Assembly: GCF_044772865.1 (NCBI RefSeq)
Contig: NZ_CP173029.1
Span: forward strand, 496,001 to 560,000
Source: Algirhabdus cladophorae
Lineage (GTDB): Bacteria; Pseudomonadota; Alphaproteobacteria; Rhodobacterales; Rhodobacteraceae
Direction of reading: 5' to 3'
Length of the DNA: 64,000 nucleotides
The notes under the pieces are model-generated. The model was not told the origin of the DNA. It saw only the letters and a list, made by a program, of their open reading frames with translations, and did not search any database. Both the position numbers and the translations under genes were made by a program. Positions 1 through 8,441 of the stretch are shown here, piece after piece (within the stretch, counting starts at the first letter, position 1; the number at the start of each line of letters is the position of its first letter).

Positions 1-186
1 ATGACAGCATGCCCATGAACTTTCAAATCGAGAATTTGTCGATACCTTATTCGATGATTTAAATCGTAATGTATTGATACCTATTATGTTTTTTTCCCAA
101 TTTGTCCCAAGCATTCAGCCGTTTGCCGCGTTAGTTACCGAACCAAATCGATCAAAGCGGTTATCCGCTTTGCGTCTCGGCGGTCG

Positions 187-221
187 AAAAAAATGCCACC
201 CTCGAAACTTGCGAGGGTGGC
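187..221 (-). terminator. Intrinsic terminator of the SDR-scoA-scoB operon
   Basis: A perfect 10-bp stem (195-204 paired with 212-221) with a 7-nt loop. On the minus strand it is followed by a run of T residues (A run at 187-193 on the plus strand). It lies about 50 bp beyond the scoB stop codon, in the orientation expected to end the leftward operon. The rest of 1-272 shows no supported gene. Confidence 0.85.
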
Positions 222-272
222 GGAGGTTACCGCTGAATGGTCAGGAAAAGCCGTGCAGCGGTCGGGAGTAAA

Positions 273-896
273 TCAAAGGATTGTCGCTTGTGTCGCGTTC
301 CTTAACGCGGTTTCGGTAACGTCGTCGGCCAATTCAACAAGAGCGAGGCCATCCTCGACAACATCCAAGACACCAAGATTTGTAATGATCCGATCGACCA
401 CGGCCTTTCCGGTCAAAGGCAACGTGCATCGCTTTAGAATTTTGCTCTGTCCATTTTTGTTGGTGTGATCCATCACAACAACGACGCGACCAACACCAGC
501 GACGAGATCCATCGCGCCGCCCATGCCTTTGACCAGTTTGCCAGGAATCATCCAATTCGCGAGGTCACCATTTTCGGCCACTTCCATTGCGCCAAGGATC
601 GCCGCTGCAATCTTGCCACCTCGGATCATGCCAAAAGACGTCGCACTATCGAAGTAGGCTGTGCGGCCCAGTTCTGTGATCGTCTGCTTACCCGCGTTGA
701 TGAGGTCCGGATCTACGTTGCCTTCAAGAGGGAAGGGGCCCATGCCCAACATGCCGTTTTCAGATTGGAGGGTGATATCCCTGCCACCCACATAGTTGGC
801 AACAAGCGTTGGAATCCCGATGCCGAGGTTCACATACATCCCGTCTTCCAACTCCTGTGCGGCGCGGGCTGCCATCTGATTACGATCCCAGGGCAT
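273..896 (-). CDS. scoB: 3-oxoacid CoA-transferase subunit B
   Basis: Beta subunit of a two-subunit CoA-transferase (SCOT/AtoDA type), which moves CoA from succinyl-CoA or another acyl-CoA to a 3-oxoacid such as acetoacetate. The 207 aa match the usual subunit length. The SENG motif near residues 45-48 holds the catalytic glutamate (Glu46) that forms the glutamyl-CoA intermediate. A Gly-rich segment (NLGIGIPT) lies near residues 23-30. Its ATG shares one base with the subunit A stop codon (TAATG), so the two are translationally coupled. It is the last gene of a leftward operon and is followed by a strong terminator. The exact substrate (acetoacetate, 3-oxoadipate or another) cannot be settled from sequence. 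The nearby tyrosine pathway produces acetoacetate, which makes that substrate plausible. Confidence 0.9.
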   Translation of the reverse strand: MPWDRNQMAARAAQELEDGMYVNLGIGIPTLVANYVGGRDITLQSENGMLGMGPFPLEGNVDPDLINAGKQTITELGRTAYFDSATSFGMIRGGKIAAAILGAMEVAENGDLANWMIPGKLVKGMGGAMDLVAGVGRVVVVMDHTNKNGQSKILKRCTLPLTGKAVVDRIITNLGVLDVVEDGLALVELADDVTETALRNATQATIL

Positions 897-1600
897 TATG
901 CGTCCCCCCGCTTGCGCGTGGTGCGCTGTTCAATGCGCTTTTCATGCGCTCCCTGTACGATACGGTGCACGTAGATGCCTGGCAGATGGATATTGTCGGG
1001 GTCAAGGCTGCCGGTTGGCACGATCTCTTCCACTTCAACAACGCAGGTCTTTCCGCACATCGCCGCAGGCGGGTTGAAATTGCGGGCGGTCTTGCGGAAG
1101 ATGAGGTTGCCGGTCTCATCAGCCTTCCATGCCTTGACGATGGACAGGTCGGCGAAAATGCCTTCTTCCATGATAAATGTCTCGCCGTTGAACTCTTTAT
1201 GTTCCTTGCCTTCGGCAATCACGGTACCGACACCAGTTTTGGTATAAAAGCCGGGGATGCCGCAGCCGCCAGCGCGCATGCGCTCGGCCAACGTGCCTTG
1301 AGGGTTGAACTCCAGCTCAAGCTCGCCTGACAGATACTGGCGCATAAATTCCGCGTTTTCGCCCACATAGGACGAGATCATTTTGCGCACTTGCTTGGTT
1401 TGCAGCAGAATACCGATCCCGAAATCGTCAACCCCGGCATTGTTAGAGGCGAAGGTCAGGTCTTTGGTGCCTGCCTCTTTGATAGCGCCAATCAAGAGCT
1501 CGGGAATGCCACACAGACCAAAGCCTCCTGCTGCAATCAGGGCCCCGTCAAAGAGCAAACCATCAAGTGCGTCTTGTGCAGTCAAAAATATCTTGTTCAT
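896..1600 (-). CDS. scoA: 3-oxoacid CoA-transferase subunit A
   Basis: Alpha subunit (234 aa) of the same CoA-transferase as the downstream gene. Visible family features are the glycine-rich GGFGLCGIPE segment near residues 25-34, which contributes to CoA binding, and the conserved FNPQGTLAERMRAGG segment in the middle. The ATG at 1600 is preceded on the minus strand by a good Shine-Dalgarno sequence (aaggaaag). It starts 18 bp after the SDR gene stops and overlaps subunit B by one base, so the three genes form one transcript. Assignment as scoA, atoD or pcaI depends on the substrate; scoA is used here as the neutral choice. Confidence 0.9.
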   Translation of the reverse strand: MNKIFLTAQDALDGLLFDGALIAAGGFGLCGIPELLIGAIKEAGTKDLTFASNNAGVDDFGIGILLQTKQVRKMISSYVGENAEFMRQYLSGELELEFNPQGTLAERMRAGGCGIPGFYTKTGVGTVIAEGKEHKEFNGETFIMEEGIFADLSIVKAWKADETGNLIFRKTARNFNPPAAMCGKTCVVEVEEIVPTGSLDPDNIHLPGIYVHRIVQGAHEKRIEQRTTRKRGDA

Positions 1601-1618
1601 TCGTCTTTCCTTGGCGCG

Positions 1619-2341
1619 TTAGTGGTTGAAGGCACGGACGGTGCTGACACCGCCGTCAACGGCAACGATTTGCCCATTTACGAAGCTTGCATCCTCTGAT
1701 GTAAGCATTGCGGCAACGCCCGCGACTTCTTTGAGATAGGCCACACGCTTGCTTGGTGTCGCGCTGACCCATCCTTCACGTGATCTGGGATCAACCAACA
1801 TACCGCCATCGACGGCCCCGGGAGCGAGGACGTTCACACGAATGCGACGTTCTGCCAGTTCAGCTGCCATAACCCGCGCCAGCGAAGCGATCCCGCCCTT
1901 TGCTGCAGCATAAGCGCCGCGTCCGGGCACACCAATCTGCCCATGAATAGACGTGACAAGCACGATGCGCCCGCCGTGATCAGCCATGTGGCGTGAAGCT
2001 TGTTGGGCCACACGAAACGCGCCCAGCAGGTTCACGTCCACGACGTCGAGAAAGTCTTGTTCGTTCAAATCGCAGAACTTCGAGGTTTTGATGATTCCAG
2101 CCGAATGCACCAGTGAGTCGATTCCTCCCAAGAATTGGACCGCCTCATCAAGAGCTTCATTGACTGAGGCCCTGTTTGATACATCGACCTCAATAAAGGC
2201 CACGTCGTCTTGTTCGGGTCTGCGCATGTCCAAACAGACAACCTCATCGCCGCGGGCTTTCATTGCAGCAATAATTGCGCTGCCGAGTGCTCCGGTCCCT
2301 CCAGTAACAATGGATCTTAGTTTTGTATTCGTGCTGCTCAA
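1619..2341 (-). CDS. SDR-family NAD(P)-dependent oxidoreductase
   Basis: Classical short-chain dehydrogenase of 240 aa. The cofactor motif TGGTGALG is at residues 13-20. The catalytic tetrad is visible as Asn104 (VDVN), Ser131, Tyr144 and Lys148 (YAAAK). The C-terminal signature is the usual FVNGQIVAVDGG. An acidic residue at the end of strand 2 (CLDMR) suggests a preference for NAD. As first gene of an operon with a CoA-transferase it could be a 3-hydroxyacid (for example 3-hydroxybutyrate) dehydrogenase feeding a 3-oxoacid to ScoAB. That substrate is inferred from context only. The gene is divergent from the GntR regulator at 2503, its likely controller. Confidence 0.85.
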   Translation of the reverse strand: MSSTNTKLRSIVTGGTGALGSAIIAAMKARGDEVVCLDMRRPEQDDVAFIEVDVSNRASVNEALDEAVQFLGGIDSLVHSAGIIKTSKFCDLNEQDFLDVVDVNLLGAFRVAQQASRHMADHGGRIVLVTSIHGQIGVPGRGAYAAAKGGIASLARVMAAELAERRIRVNVLAPGAVDGGMLVDPRSREGWVSATPSKRVAYLKEVAGVAAMLTSEDASFVNGQIVAVDGGVSTVRAFNH

Positions 2342-2399
2342 CTGATGCCCTCACTTCGAACAATCCGCGGATTCTCCGCGTTTGGTACGACGTATTAAC

Positions 2400-2450
2400 A
2401 TCATAATATGATCTGTGGCTACATATTATCACTTGCCTGTATCGTATGAT
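2400..2450. promoter_or_regulatory. Candidate GntR operator region
   Basis: The SDR/GntR divergent intergenic region holds a perfect 13-bp palindrome ATCATAATATGAT at 2400-2412. A related imperfect palindrome ATCGTATGAT lies at 2441-2450, about 40 bp away. Short AT-rich palindromes of this kind are typical operators for FCD-type GntR regulators. The assignment rests on position and symmetry only. Confidence 0.45.
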
Positions 2451-2502
2451 CGTGCTTTATATTTTTCTCGAAACACTTTGGCACCAACAATGGGAGGTTA
2501 TG

Positions 2503-3213
2503 ATGGTCAAAAACGGTTCCGTTATCGCGACATTGTCAGACCAGCTGCGCAGGGATATTTCGCTTGGCATCCTCCAGCCCGGCGTAAAGCTCAACATTGA
2601 AGCCCTAAAGCGTGATTACTCCGTTTCGCACCCATCCGTGCGTGAGGCCCTCTCGCTTTTGGTCGGCGAAGGCTACGTCAGCTTTGAGGAATTGAAAGGC
2701 TTCCGCGTCCTGCAGCCGTCCCAAGAGCAGTTGAAAGACAGCAGCAGGGTACGTGCTGAAATGGAAGCGCTGGCGTTCGAGTGGTCAGTCCTGAGAACCA
2801 ATGTCGATTGGCGCTCCAATGTGATTGCGGCGCATTACGCGCTTTCAGAAGTCGAGGTGCAAATGTCATCTGACCCGCTGAATGCGGCACTTGAATGGGA
2901 CAATCGCAACAAGAATTTCCACATGGCCATAGTTGGCAATAGTGGATCGCAGAAAATTATCGAGCTTATCTCGGTCGAATACGATCAGAGTCGACGATAT
3001 CGCCTGATGGCGCATGCCAGCGACCGAAGCGAAAAATCCCGATCACGTTGGGTAGAACGCAGTGCAGAAGAGCACAGCGCGCTGAAAGATGCGGTGTTGG
3101 AAGGCAACGTTGAGGCTGGTCAGGCGATTTTGCGCAAACATATTACGAAGGCGACACTTCATGTGATTGAAGACGCCGATCTGCCGATTGGGGGCTTGCA
3201 AAAGCTCTCATAA
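2503..3213 (+). CDS. GntR-family transcriptional regulator (FCD type)
   Basis: Ligand-responsive regulator of about 236 aa. The N-terminal winged helix-turn-helix (residues about 8-75) includes the typical PGVKLNIEALKRDYSVSHPSVREAL segment pattern, with the recognition helix around SHPSVREALSLL. The helical C-terminal part has the composition of an FCD ligand domain, including the late histidine in RKHI. The ATG at 2503 is preferred because GGGAGG sits 5 bp upstream; a longer in-frame start at 2446 has no good ribosome site. It is divergent from the SDR-scoAB operon and lies directly upstream of a TRAP transporter, so it probably controls uptake and breakdown of the same organic acid. Confidence 0.85.
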   Translation: MVKNGSVIATLSDQLRRDISLGILQPGVKLNIEALKRDYSVSHPSVREALSLLVGEGYVSFEELKGFRVLQPSQEQLKDSSRVRAEMEALAFEWSVLRTNVDWRSNVIAAHYALSEVEVQMSSDPLNAALEWDNRNKNFHMAIVGNSGSQKIIELISVEYDQSRRYRLMAHASDRSEKSRSRWVERSAEEHSALKDAVLEGNVEAGQAILRKHITKATLHVIEDADLPIGGLQKLS

Positions 3214-3272
3214 CTCGAGGTCTCAGTATCACTACGATGTAAAGAAGACCGCAACCACTTAGGGAGGATCAC

Positions 3273-4277
3273 ATGATCTCTAAACTTAAATCCGCTGCGC
3301 TCGGCGCGGCAATGGCGCTCGGTCTTGCCGGGGGCGCTGTCGCACAAGACATTCAATTCTTTTCAATCGGAACGGGTGGCACGTCCTTCACTTACTACCC
3401 GGTCGGCGGCGTCATTGCCAATGCGATCTCCAAACCTCCAGGGTCACGGGAATGCGGCAAAGGCGGCTCTTGCGGCGTCGATGGTCTTATTGCGTCTGCC
3501 GTATCATCGCGCGGCTCAGTGGATAATATTAATGCGATCATCTCGGGTCTGCGGAACTCTGGTTTCGCTCAGTCTGATGTGGCTTACTGGGCCTTTACCG
3601 GCACGGGGACACGTGAAGGCGAAGAGCCTGCGACAGAACTGCGCACGATTGCGGCCCTGTTCGAGGAGCATATTCACCTCGTCACGCTTGCCGATAGCGG
3701 TATCAATTCCGTTGCTGACCTTGCTGGCAAAACAGTTTCCTTGGATGAGCCGGGTTCAGGGACCTTCGTTGACGCGAACCTGATCCTCGAAGCTTACGGC
3801 CTAAGCATCGACGATGTGTCGGCTGAAGCCCTCAAAGGTAATGCGGCTTCTGAGGCCCTACGGAATGGCAAAATTGACGCGTTCTTCGTGGTCGCTGGTT
3901 ATCCAACCGGTGGCATTGTCGAACTGGCATCTGCTGCTGACATCGCGCTGGTGCCAATCTCTGGCGAAGGTGCAGAAGCGTTGACAAGCGAGTTTGGCTT
4001 TTTTGCTCAGTCCGACATTCCGGCGGGCACCTATGAAGGCATCGACGCTGTATCGACTGTATCCGTTGGTGCTCAGTGGTTTACATCCGCGAACGAAGAT
4101 GAAGAGCTGATCTATAACATCACGCAGGCGCTCTGGAACGAAGAGAGCCGTCGTTTGCTGGACGTAGGCCATGCCAAAGGTGCTTCGATCACACCAGATA
4201 CAGCTCTGGCAGGTGTCGGTGTTCCATTGCATCCTGGTGCCGAACGCTTCTACCGCGAAGCGGGCTTTCTGGAATAA
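3273..4277 (+). CDS. TAXI-family TRAP transporter solute-binding protein
   Basis: Periplasmic binding protein of 334 aa. It has a clear Sec signal peptide (MISKLKSAALGAAMALGLAGG..AVAQ, cleavage near residue 25), followed by the TAXI hallmark FFSIGTGGTSFTYYPVGG. TAXI proteins deliver organic anions to a fused TRAP permease, which is the gene downstream. An aggagg-like ribosome site (agggagga) precedes the ATG. A hairpin terminator separates it from the permease, as expected if the binding protein is made in excess. The substrate is unknown. The linked CoA-transferase and dehydrogenase suggest a hydroxy- or oxo-acid. Confidence 0.9.
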   Translation: MISKLKSAALGAAMALGLAGGAVAQDIQFFSIGTGGTSFTYYPVGGVIANAISKPPGSRECGKGGSCGVDGLIASAVSSRGSVDNINAIISGLRNSGFAQSDVAYWAFTGTGTREGEEPATELRTIAALFEEHIHLVTLADSGINSVADLAGKTVSLDEPGSGTFVDANLILEAYGLSIDDVSAEALKGNAASEALRNGKIDAFFVVAGYPTGGIVELASAADIALVPISGEGAEALTSEFGFFAQSDIPAGTYEGIDAVSTVSVGAQWFTSANEDEELIYNITQALWNEESRRLLDVGHAKGASITPDTALAGVGVPLHPGAERFYREAGFLE

Positions 4278-4297
4278 GCCAGTTTCAAACAAAATCT

Positions 4298-4333
4298 GGG
4301 GGCCCGCGCTCATTTGGCCGGGCCCCCATTTTT
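4298..4333 (+). terminator. Terminator/attenuator between TRAP binding protein and permease
   Basis: A perfect 9-bp GC-rich stem (GGGGGCCCG at 4298-4306 with CGGGCCCCC at 4319-4327) is followed by ATTTTT. It lies in the 92-bp gap between the two transporter genes. Partial termination here would give more binding protein than permease. Confidence 0.8.
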
Positions 4334-4369
4334 ATGATGACCACACGCTTTGCAACGAAGGAGCGGCTG

Positions 4370-6394
4370 ATGAGCGAACAAGAACTGAGCAAAGAAGATC
4401 TCGCAGCCATTGAACGGAAGTACGATTCCGAGTCGGCATTTCAGCCGACGGGCCAAAAGATCGGATATGTGATCACCACTGCGTTGGTGGCCATGACACT
4501 CTACCACATCTATCAGTCAGGGTTCGGAACGACCAACGAACTGATGCGCTTCGGCGTTCACCTCTCATTCGTGCTGGGACTGACGTTCCTGCTGTTTTCA
4601 TGGCGCAGAAGCCCAACAATGGAGATGCCAGCCAACACTTGGTATCGCATTGATGGCGTCAACATCATCGACATCATTCTCGCTGTTTTGGCGGTTGCTG
4701 CTGCGATGTATCTGCCACTTTTGCCGCTTGATGTTGCCGCTGCACGGGCTGGGAATCCGAACGCGATGGATACCTTTATGGGGTCGGTCGTGCTATTGTT
4801 CACGCTAGAAGCTGCGCGTCGTTCAATCGGACCAACGCTGCCATTCATTGCGCTGATCTTTATCCTCTATGCTATTTTGGGCCGTTACGCGCCCGGCCCG
4901 CTCATACATGCGGGCGTGTCGTGGCAAGGGTTTGTCGACGGGATCTACGGCTCACAAGGCATTTATGGCATCGCTATTGGTGCGATGGCGAAGTACGTCT
5001 TCCTGTTTGTTGTATTTGGTGTGTTAGCGACCCGTATCGGACTTGGGGCTTTGTTCATTGATCTCGCGACTGCGCTTGCCGGACGCTATTCTGGCGGACC
5101 TGCAAAGGTAGCGATCTGCGCTTCAGCTTTTATGGGCTCGATCTCCGGATCGTCCATCGCCAACACGGTGACCACAGGCTCACTGACTATTCCCGCGATG
5201 AAAAAAGTTGGCTATCCGCCCCATTTCGCTGGCGCGGTGGAAGCAACGGCATCGACAGGAGGGCAAATCACGCCCCCGGTTATGGGCGCTGCCGCATTCA
5301 TCATGGTGGACTATCTGAACATCCCGCTGCGAGACATCTTGGCCGCGGCGTTGTTCCCTGCTTTGCTACACTATTTTGGCATCTTCGTCATGGTGCACCT
5401 TGAGGCTAAAAAGCTCGGCCTGCGCGGCCTGAGCGTCGAAGAAATGCCAAAGGCGCTGTTGGTTCTAAAAGAGCATTGGATGGCAATTATTCCGCTCTTT
5501 GTGTTGATCTATTCGATCTTCTCGGGGCGGACGCCGGATTATGCTGGGGTCTATGCAATCATCGCCTGCATCGTGGTTGGCTTTCTGAAACCTAAAGACC
5601 GTCTTACCTTGCCCGGGCTTTGGGACGCATTGGCTGTTGGCGCGCGCAATACCATTGCCATCGGTACGGCTGCGGCCTGTGTCGGGATCATTGTTGGTGT
5701 CATCACTCTTTCGGGGTCGGGCTTCCGAATTGGCGCGATCGTCATCACCACAGCGAATGACTTTGCGGTCTTCTTCTCGTCCCTGCCAGTATTCAATTAT
5801 TTCGATCTGCAGCAATGGGCATTGTTCTTCTCCCTTGTGCTTGTTGCGATGGCATGTGTTGTCATGGGGGCAGGTGTGCCGACCACGGCGACCTATATCA
5901 TTCTGGTCTCTGTGACGGCGGGTGCGTTCCAGATCCTCGGCGTTGAGCCGTTGGTGGCGCATTTCTTTGTGTTTTACTACGGCGTGCTTGCTGACATCAC
6001 GCCACCTGTTGCCCTTGCGGCCTACGCGGCGGCAGGCATTGCTGGGTCGAATCCATTTAAAACCGGCAACACTGCTTTCCGTCTCGGCATTGCAAAGGCG
6101 TTGGTGCCGTTTGTGTTTGTTTACTCGCCCGCACTATTACTTGTTGCCGATGGCTTCACATGGGCGGCCTTTACTATCACGTTGGCGGGCGCAATGATGG
6201 CCATCGGAACCTTGGGTGTTGCCTTCTCTGGGTATTTCATTGCGCCGATGAGCAAACCTGAACGCTATTGGATCGCTCTGGTCTCGCTGTTGTTTATCGC
6301 GCCGGGGCTGATTACCTTTGCAATCGGATTTGTTCTGCTCGTTCCGGTCATCTTGTTACAGATAAGGGCCAGCCGATACGCAGCTGTTGGCTGA
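4370..6394 (+). CDS. TRAP transporter fused permease subunit
   Basis: Large inner-membrane protein of about 674 aa that fuses the small (4-TM) and large (12-TM) TRAP permease subunits, as is normal for TAXI systems. It is strongly hydrophobic throughout. The conserved large-subunit segment FMGSISGSSIANTVTTGSLTIPAMKK..GYPPHFAGAVEA..ASTGGQITPPVMGAAAF is present, as is VVMGAGVPTTATY. The ATG at 4370 follows aaggag at 4358-4363; an in-frame start at 4334 would lie within the terminator-proximal region and lacks such a site. It works with the upstream binding protein as a Na+- or H+-coupled importer. Confidence 0.92.
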   Translation: MSEQELSKEDLAAIERKYDSESAFQPTGQKIGYVITTALVAMTLYHIYQSGFGTTNELMRFGVHLSFVLGLTFLLFSWRRSPTMEMPANTWYRIDGVNIIDIILAVLAVAAAMYLPLLPLDVAAARAGNPNAMDTFMGSVVLLFTLEAARRSIGPTLPFIALIFILYAILGRYAPGPLIHAGVSWQGFVDGIYGSQGIYGIAIGAMAKYVFLFVVFGVLATRIGLGALFIDLATALAGRYSGGPAKVAICASAFMGSISGSSIANTVTTGSLTIPAMKKVGYPPHFAGAVEATASTGGQITPPVMGAAAFIMVDYLNIPLRDILAAALFPALLHYFGIFVMVHLEAKKLGLRGLSVEEMPKALLVLKEHWMAIIPLFVLIYSIFSGRTPDYAGVYAIIACIVVGFLKPKDRLTLPGLWDALAVGARNTIAIGTAAACVGIIVGVITLSGSGFRIGAIVITTANDFAVFFSSLPVFNYFDLQQWALFFSLVLVAMACVVMGAGVPTTATYIILVSVTAGAFQILGVEPLVAHFFVFYYGVLADITPPVALAAYAAAGIAGSNPFKTGNTAFRLGIAKALVPFVFVYSPALLLVADGFTWAAFTITLAGAMMAIGTLGVAFSGYFIAPMSKPERYWIALVSLLFIAPGLITFAIGFVLLVPVILLQIRASRYAAVG

Positions 6395-6407
6395 CACCAA
6401 CTACTTC

Positions 6408-6435
6408 GCCCTAGGCGCAGACTCTGCGCCTGGGC
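6408..6435 (+). terminator. Strong hairpin after the TRAP permease
   Basis: An almost perfect inverted repeat (13 paired bases with one bulged T) begins 13 bp after the TRAP permease stop codon. No T run follows, so it may be a transcript-end stabilising hairpin rather than an intrinsic terminator. The rest of the 280-bp gap up to 6674 shows no supported gene. Confidence 0.5.
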
Positions 6436-6674
6436 AAACATTTGCGAATACAAAATGGGCCAACATGCTGCGCGTTATCGCAAAGGTTTGCACAGGTCTG
6501 CAAAGGTACCATTCTGACATCGACCCCATCGCCCATTTCAGCGGCAAATGCGTCAGCATTGGGAATCCCGGTTCACGAACTTGGGCCTTTTCAGGACCGC
6601 GCCATAACGGTGGTATGTCGGTCTTGTTTGGCAACTAATTTTAGTGCGCTGAGCCAAACAGCTAGGCCATATTT

Positions 6675-7139
6675 CTAAGTCAATGGAAGGGCGGTTTCGT
6701 CCTTCAGCTGGTCCATCACAATCTGACTATGAACGCGACCGATAGCGGGGTGGGGCAGAAGCTCTTTTTGGACAAGATCGTTCAGACGCGACAAGTCACG
6801 ACAATATACGCGGAAAATGTAGTCTGCCTCACCCGTCAAGGTCCATGCGGCAACTATCTCCGGGTGCTTACCGATGAGTTCCGCGATTGATCCGTGAGTT
6901 TCAGCAGTTTGCGAGTCCGTTTGGATTTGAATGAAGGCCTGAACATTAAGGCCGAGGAGGGCTGCGTTCAGCCGGGCGGGTGTTGATTGAATAAAGCCTT
7001 CCGCCTCCAACCGCTGCCGTCTTCGGCCAATTTGTGAAGCGGACATACCAAGTGTTTCTGCGATCTCAAGAGCGGAGGACTGCGCGTTCTTTTGCAGAAT
7101 CGTCAAAAGCGAAATGTCTTTGGAGTCTAAGTGATTCAT
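6675..7139 (-). CDS. Lrp/AsnC-family transcriptional regulator
   Basis: 154-aa leucine-responsive-type regulator. The N-terminal AsnC helix-turn-helix is clear (DSKDISLLTILQKNAQ..ALEIAETLGMSASQIGRRRQRLEAEG). It is followed by the RAM ligand-sensing domain (TGEADYIFRVYCRDLSRLNDLVQKELLPHP). It is divergent from hppD, with about 130 bp between the start codons. Divergent Lrp-type genes commonly control tyrosine or phenylalanine degradation, so it is the likely regulator of hppD-hmgA-maiA-fahA. Its effector (tyrosine, 4-hydroxyphenylpyruvate or homogentisate) cannot be read from sequence. Confidence 0.88.
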   Translation of the reverse strand: MNHLDSKDISLLTILQKNAQSSALEIAETLGMSASQIGRRRQRLEAEGFIQSTPARLNAALLGLNVQAFIQIQTDSQTAETHGSIAELIGKHPEIVAAWTLTGEADYIFRVYCRDLSRLNDLVQKELLPHPAIGRVHSQIVMDQLKDETALPLT

Positions 7140-7269
7140 GCTGTCATATAGCGCGTTAATACCTGTTTATGCAATCTACTCGCGCGAAACATGTAAAATT
7201 GCGCCACCTTCGGGCACCAATTGCATCAGGTCTGAAGTATCCTGCCCTCAAAGCAAAAAGGAGTACACC

Positions 7270-8364
7270 ATGGGACCTTTCCCCCACGACGCCCCCAAAG
7301 CCACTATTTCGGAGGATAACCCCGCAGGTACGGACGGTTTCGAGTTTGTCGAATTTGCGCATCCAGAGCCTCAGGAGCTGCGCGATCTGTTCGCAAAGAT
7401 GGGCTACGTTCATACCGCCAATCACAAAACCAAAGCCATTGAACTTTGGCAGCAGGGCGACATCACCTATGTCATCAACAACGAGCCCGGCAGTCACGCG
7501 ACCGAGTTCGTCGCAGAGCACGGTCCTTGCGCGCCATCCATGGCTTGGCGGGTCGTCGATGCGCAGCACGCTTTCGATCATGCTGTCAACAAAGGGGCCA
7601 CGCCCTATGAGGGCGACGGCAAAACAATGAATGTGCCCGCCATCGTGGGGATCGGCGGATCGCTCATCTATTTCATCGAAGATTATTACGACGCAAATCC
7701 GTACAACGTCGAGTTCGATTGGGTTTCCAAGACCCACCCGGCTGGCGTGGGTTTCCACTACCTTGATCACCTCACGCACAATGTCCACATGGGCAACATG
7801 GACGTGTGGTTCAAATTTTACGGCGATCTGTTTAACTTCAAAGAAATCCGCTTCTTTGATATTGAGGGCAAATACACAGGTCTTCTGAGCCGGGCGCTGA
7901 CCTCACCTTGTGGACGTATCCGTATCCCGATCAACGAAGATCGCGGCGAGACCGGCCAGATTGTCGAATACCTGAAGCGCTACAATGGCGAGGGGATCCA
8001 GCATATCGCTGTCGGGGCCAAAGACATCTACCACTCCGTCGACGAGATTGCCGCACGCGGCATTAAGTTCATGAAGGGCCCACCCGAGACCTACTATACT
8101 CTCAGCAAAGATCGCGTGGTGGGTCACGAAGAACCCCTCGACCGGATGATGAAACACGGCATCATGATCGACGGCGAAGGCGTTATTGGGGGTGGTGAGA
8201 CCCGGATTCTGTTGCAGATCTTTTCGAAAACAGTGATCGGTCCGATCTTCTTCGAATTCATCCAGCGCAAGGGCGATGACGGCTTTGGTGAAGGCAACTT
8301 CAAGGCTCTGTTCGAAAGCATCGAAGCCGACCAGATCGAGCGCGGCGTTCTCGAGGCAACTTAA
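7270..8364 (+). CDS. hppD: 4-hydroxyphenylpyruvate dioxygenase
   Basis: Fe(II)-dependent enzyme converting 4-hydroxyphenylpyruvate to homogentisate and CO2, the second step of tyrosine breakdown. The length of 364 aa is typical of bacterial HPPD. The three metal ligands of the two vicinal-oxygen-chelate domains are recognisable as His167 (YLDHLTHNV), His245 (GIQHIAVG) and Glu329 (FFEFIQRKG). The ATG at 7270 follows aaaaggag; the in-frame upstream start at 7138 would overlap the divergent Lrp gene and adds a non-conserved extension. It is the first gene of a four-gene operon. Confidence 0.95.
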   Translation: MGPFPHDAPKATISEDNPAGTDGFEFVEFAHPEPQELRDLFAKMGYVHTANHKTKAIELWQQGDITYVINNEPGSHATEFVAEHGPCAPSMAWRVVDAQHAFDHAVNKGATPYEGDGKTMNVPAIVGIGGSLIYFIEDYYDANPYNVEFDWVSKTHPAGVGFHYLDHLTHNVHMGNMDVWFKFYGDLFNFKEIRFFDIEGKYTGLLSRALTSPCGRIRIPINEDRGETGQIVEYLKRYNGEGIQHIAVGAKDIYHSVDEIAARGIKFMKGPPETYYTLSKDRVVGHEEPLDRMMKHGIMIDGEGVIGGGETRILLQIFSKTVIGPIFFEFIQRKGDDGFGEGNFKALFESIEADQIERGVLEAT

Positions 8365-8441
8365 ATGACAACGTCAGTTAGCCGTCGTCCACCACGTTCC
8401 CGATGTCGTGGGCGGCTGCACTCATTCAAAGGGAGGGTCAA

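Noticed and set aside
465..1330. Long plus-strand frames opposite scoA and scoB
   Set aside because: They are antisense shadows of two well-supported CoA-transferase genes.
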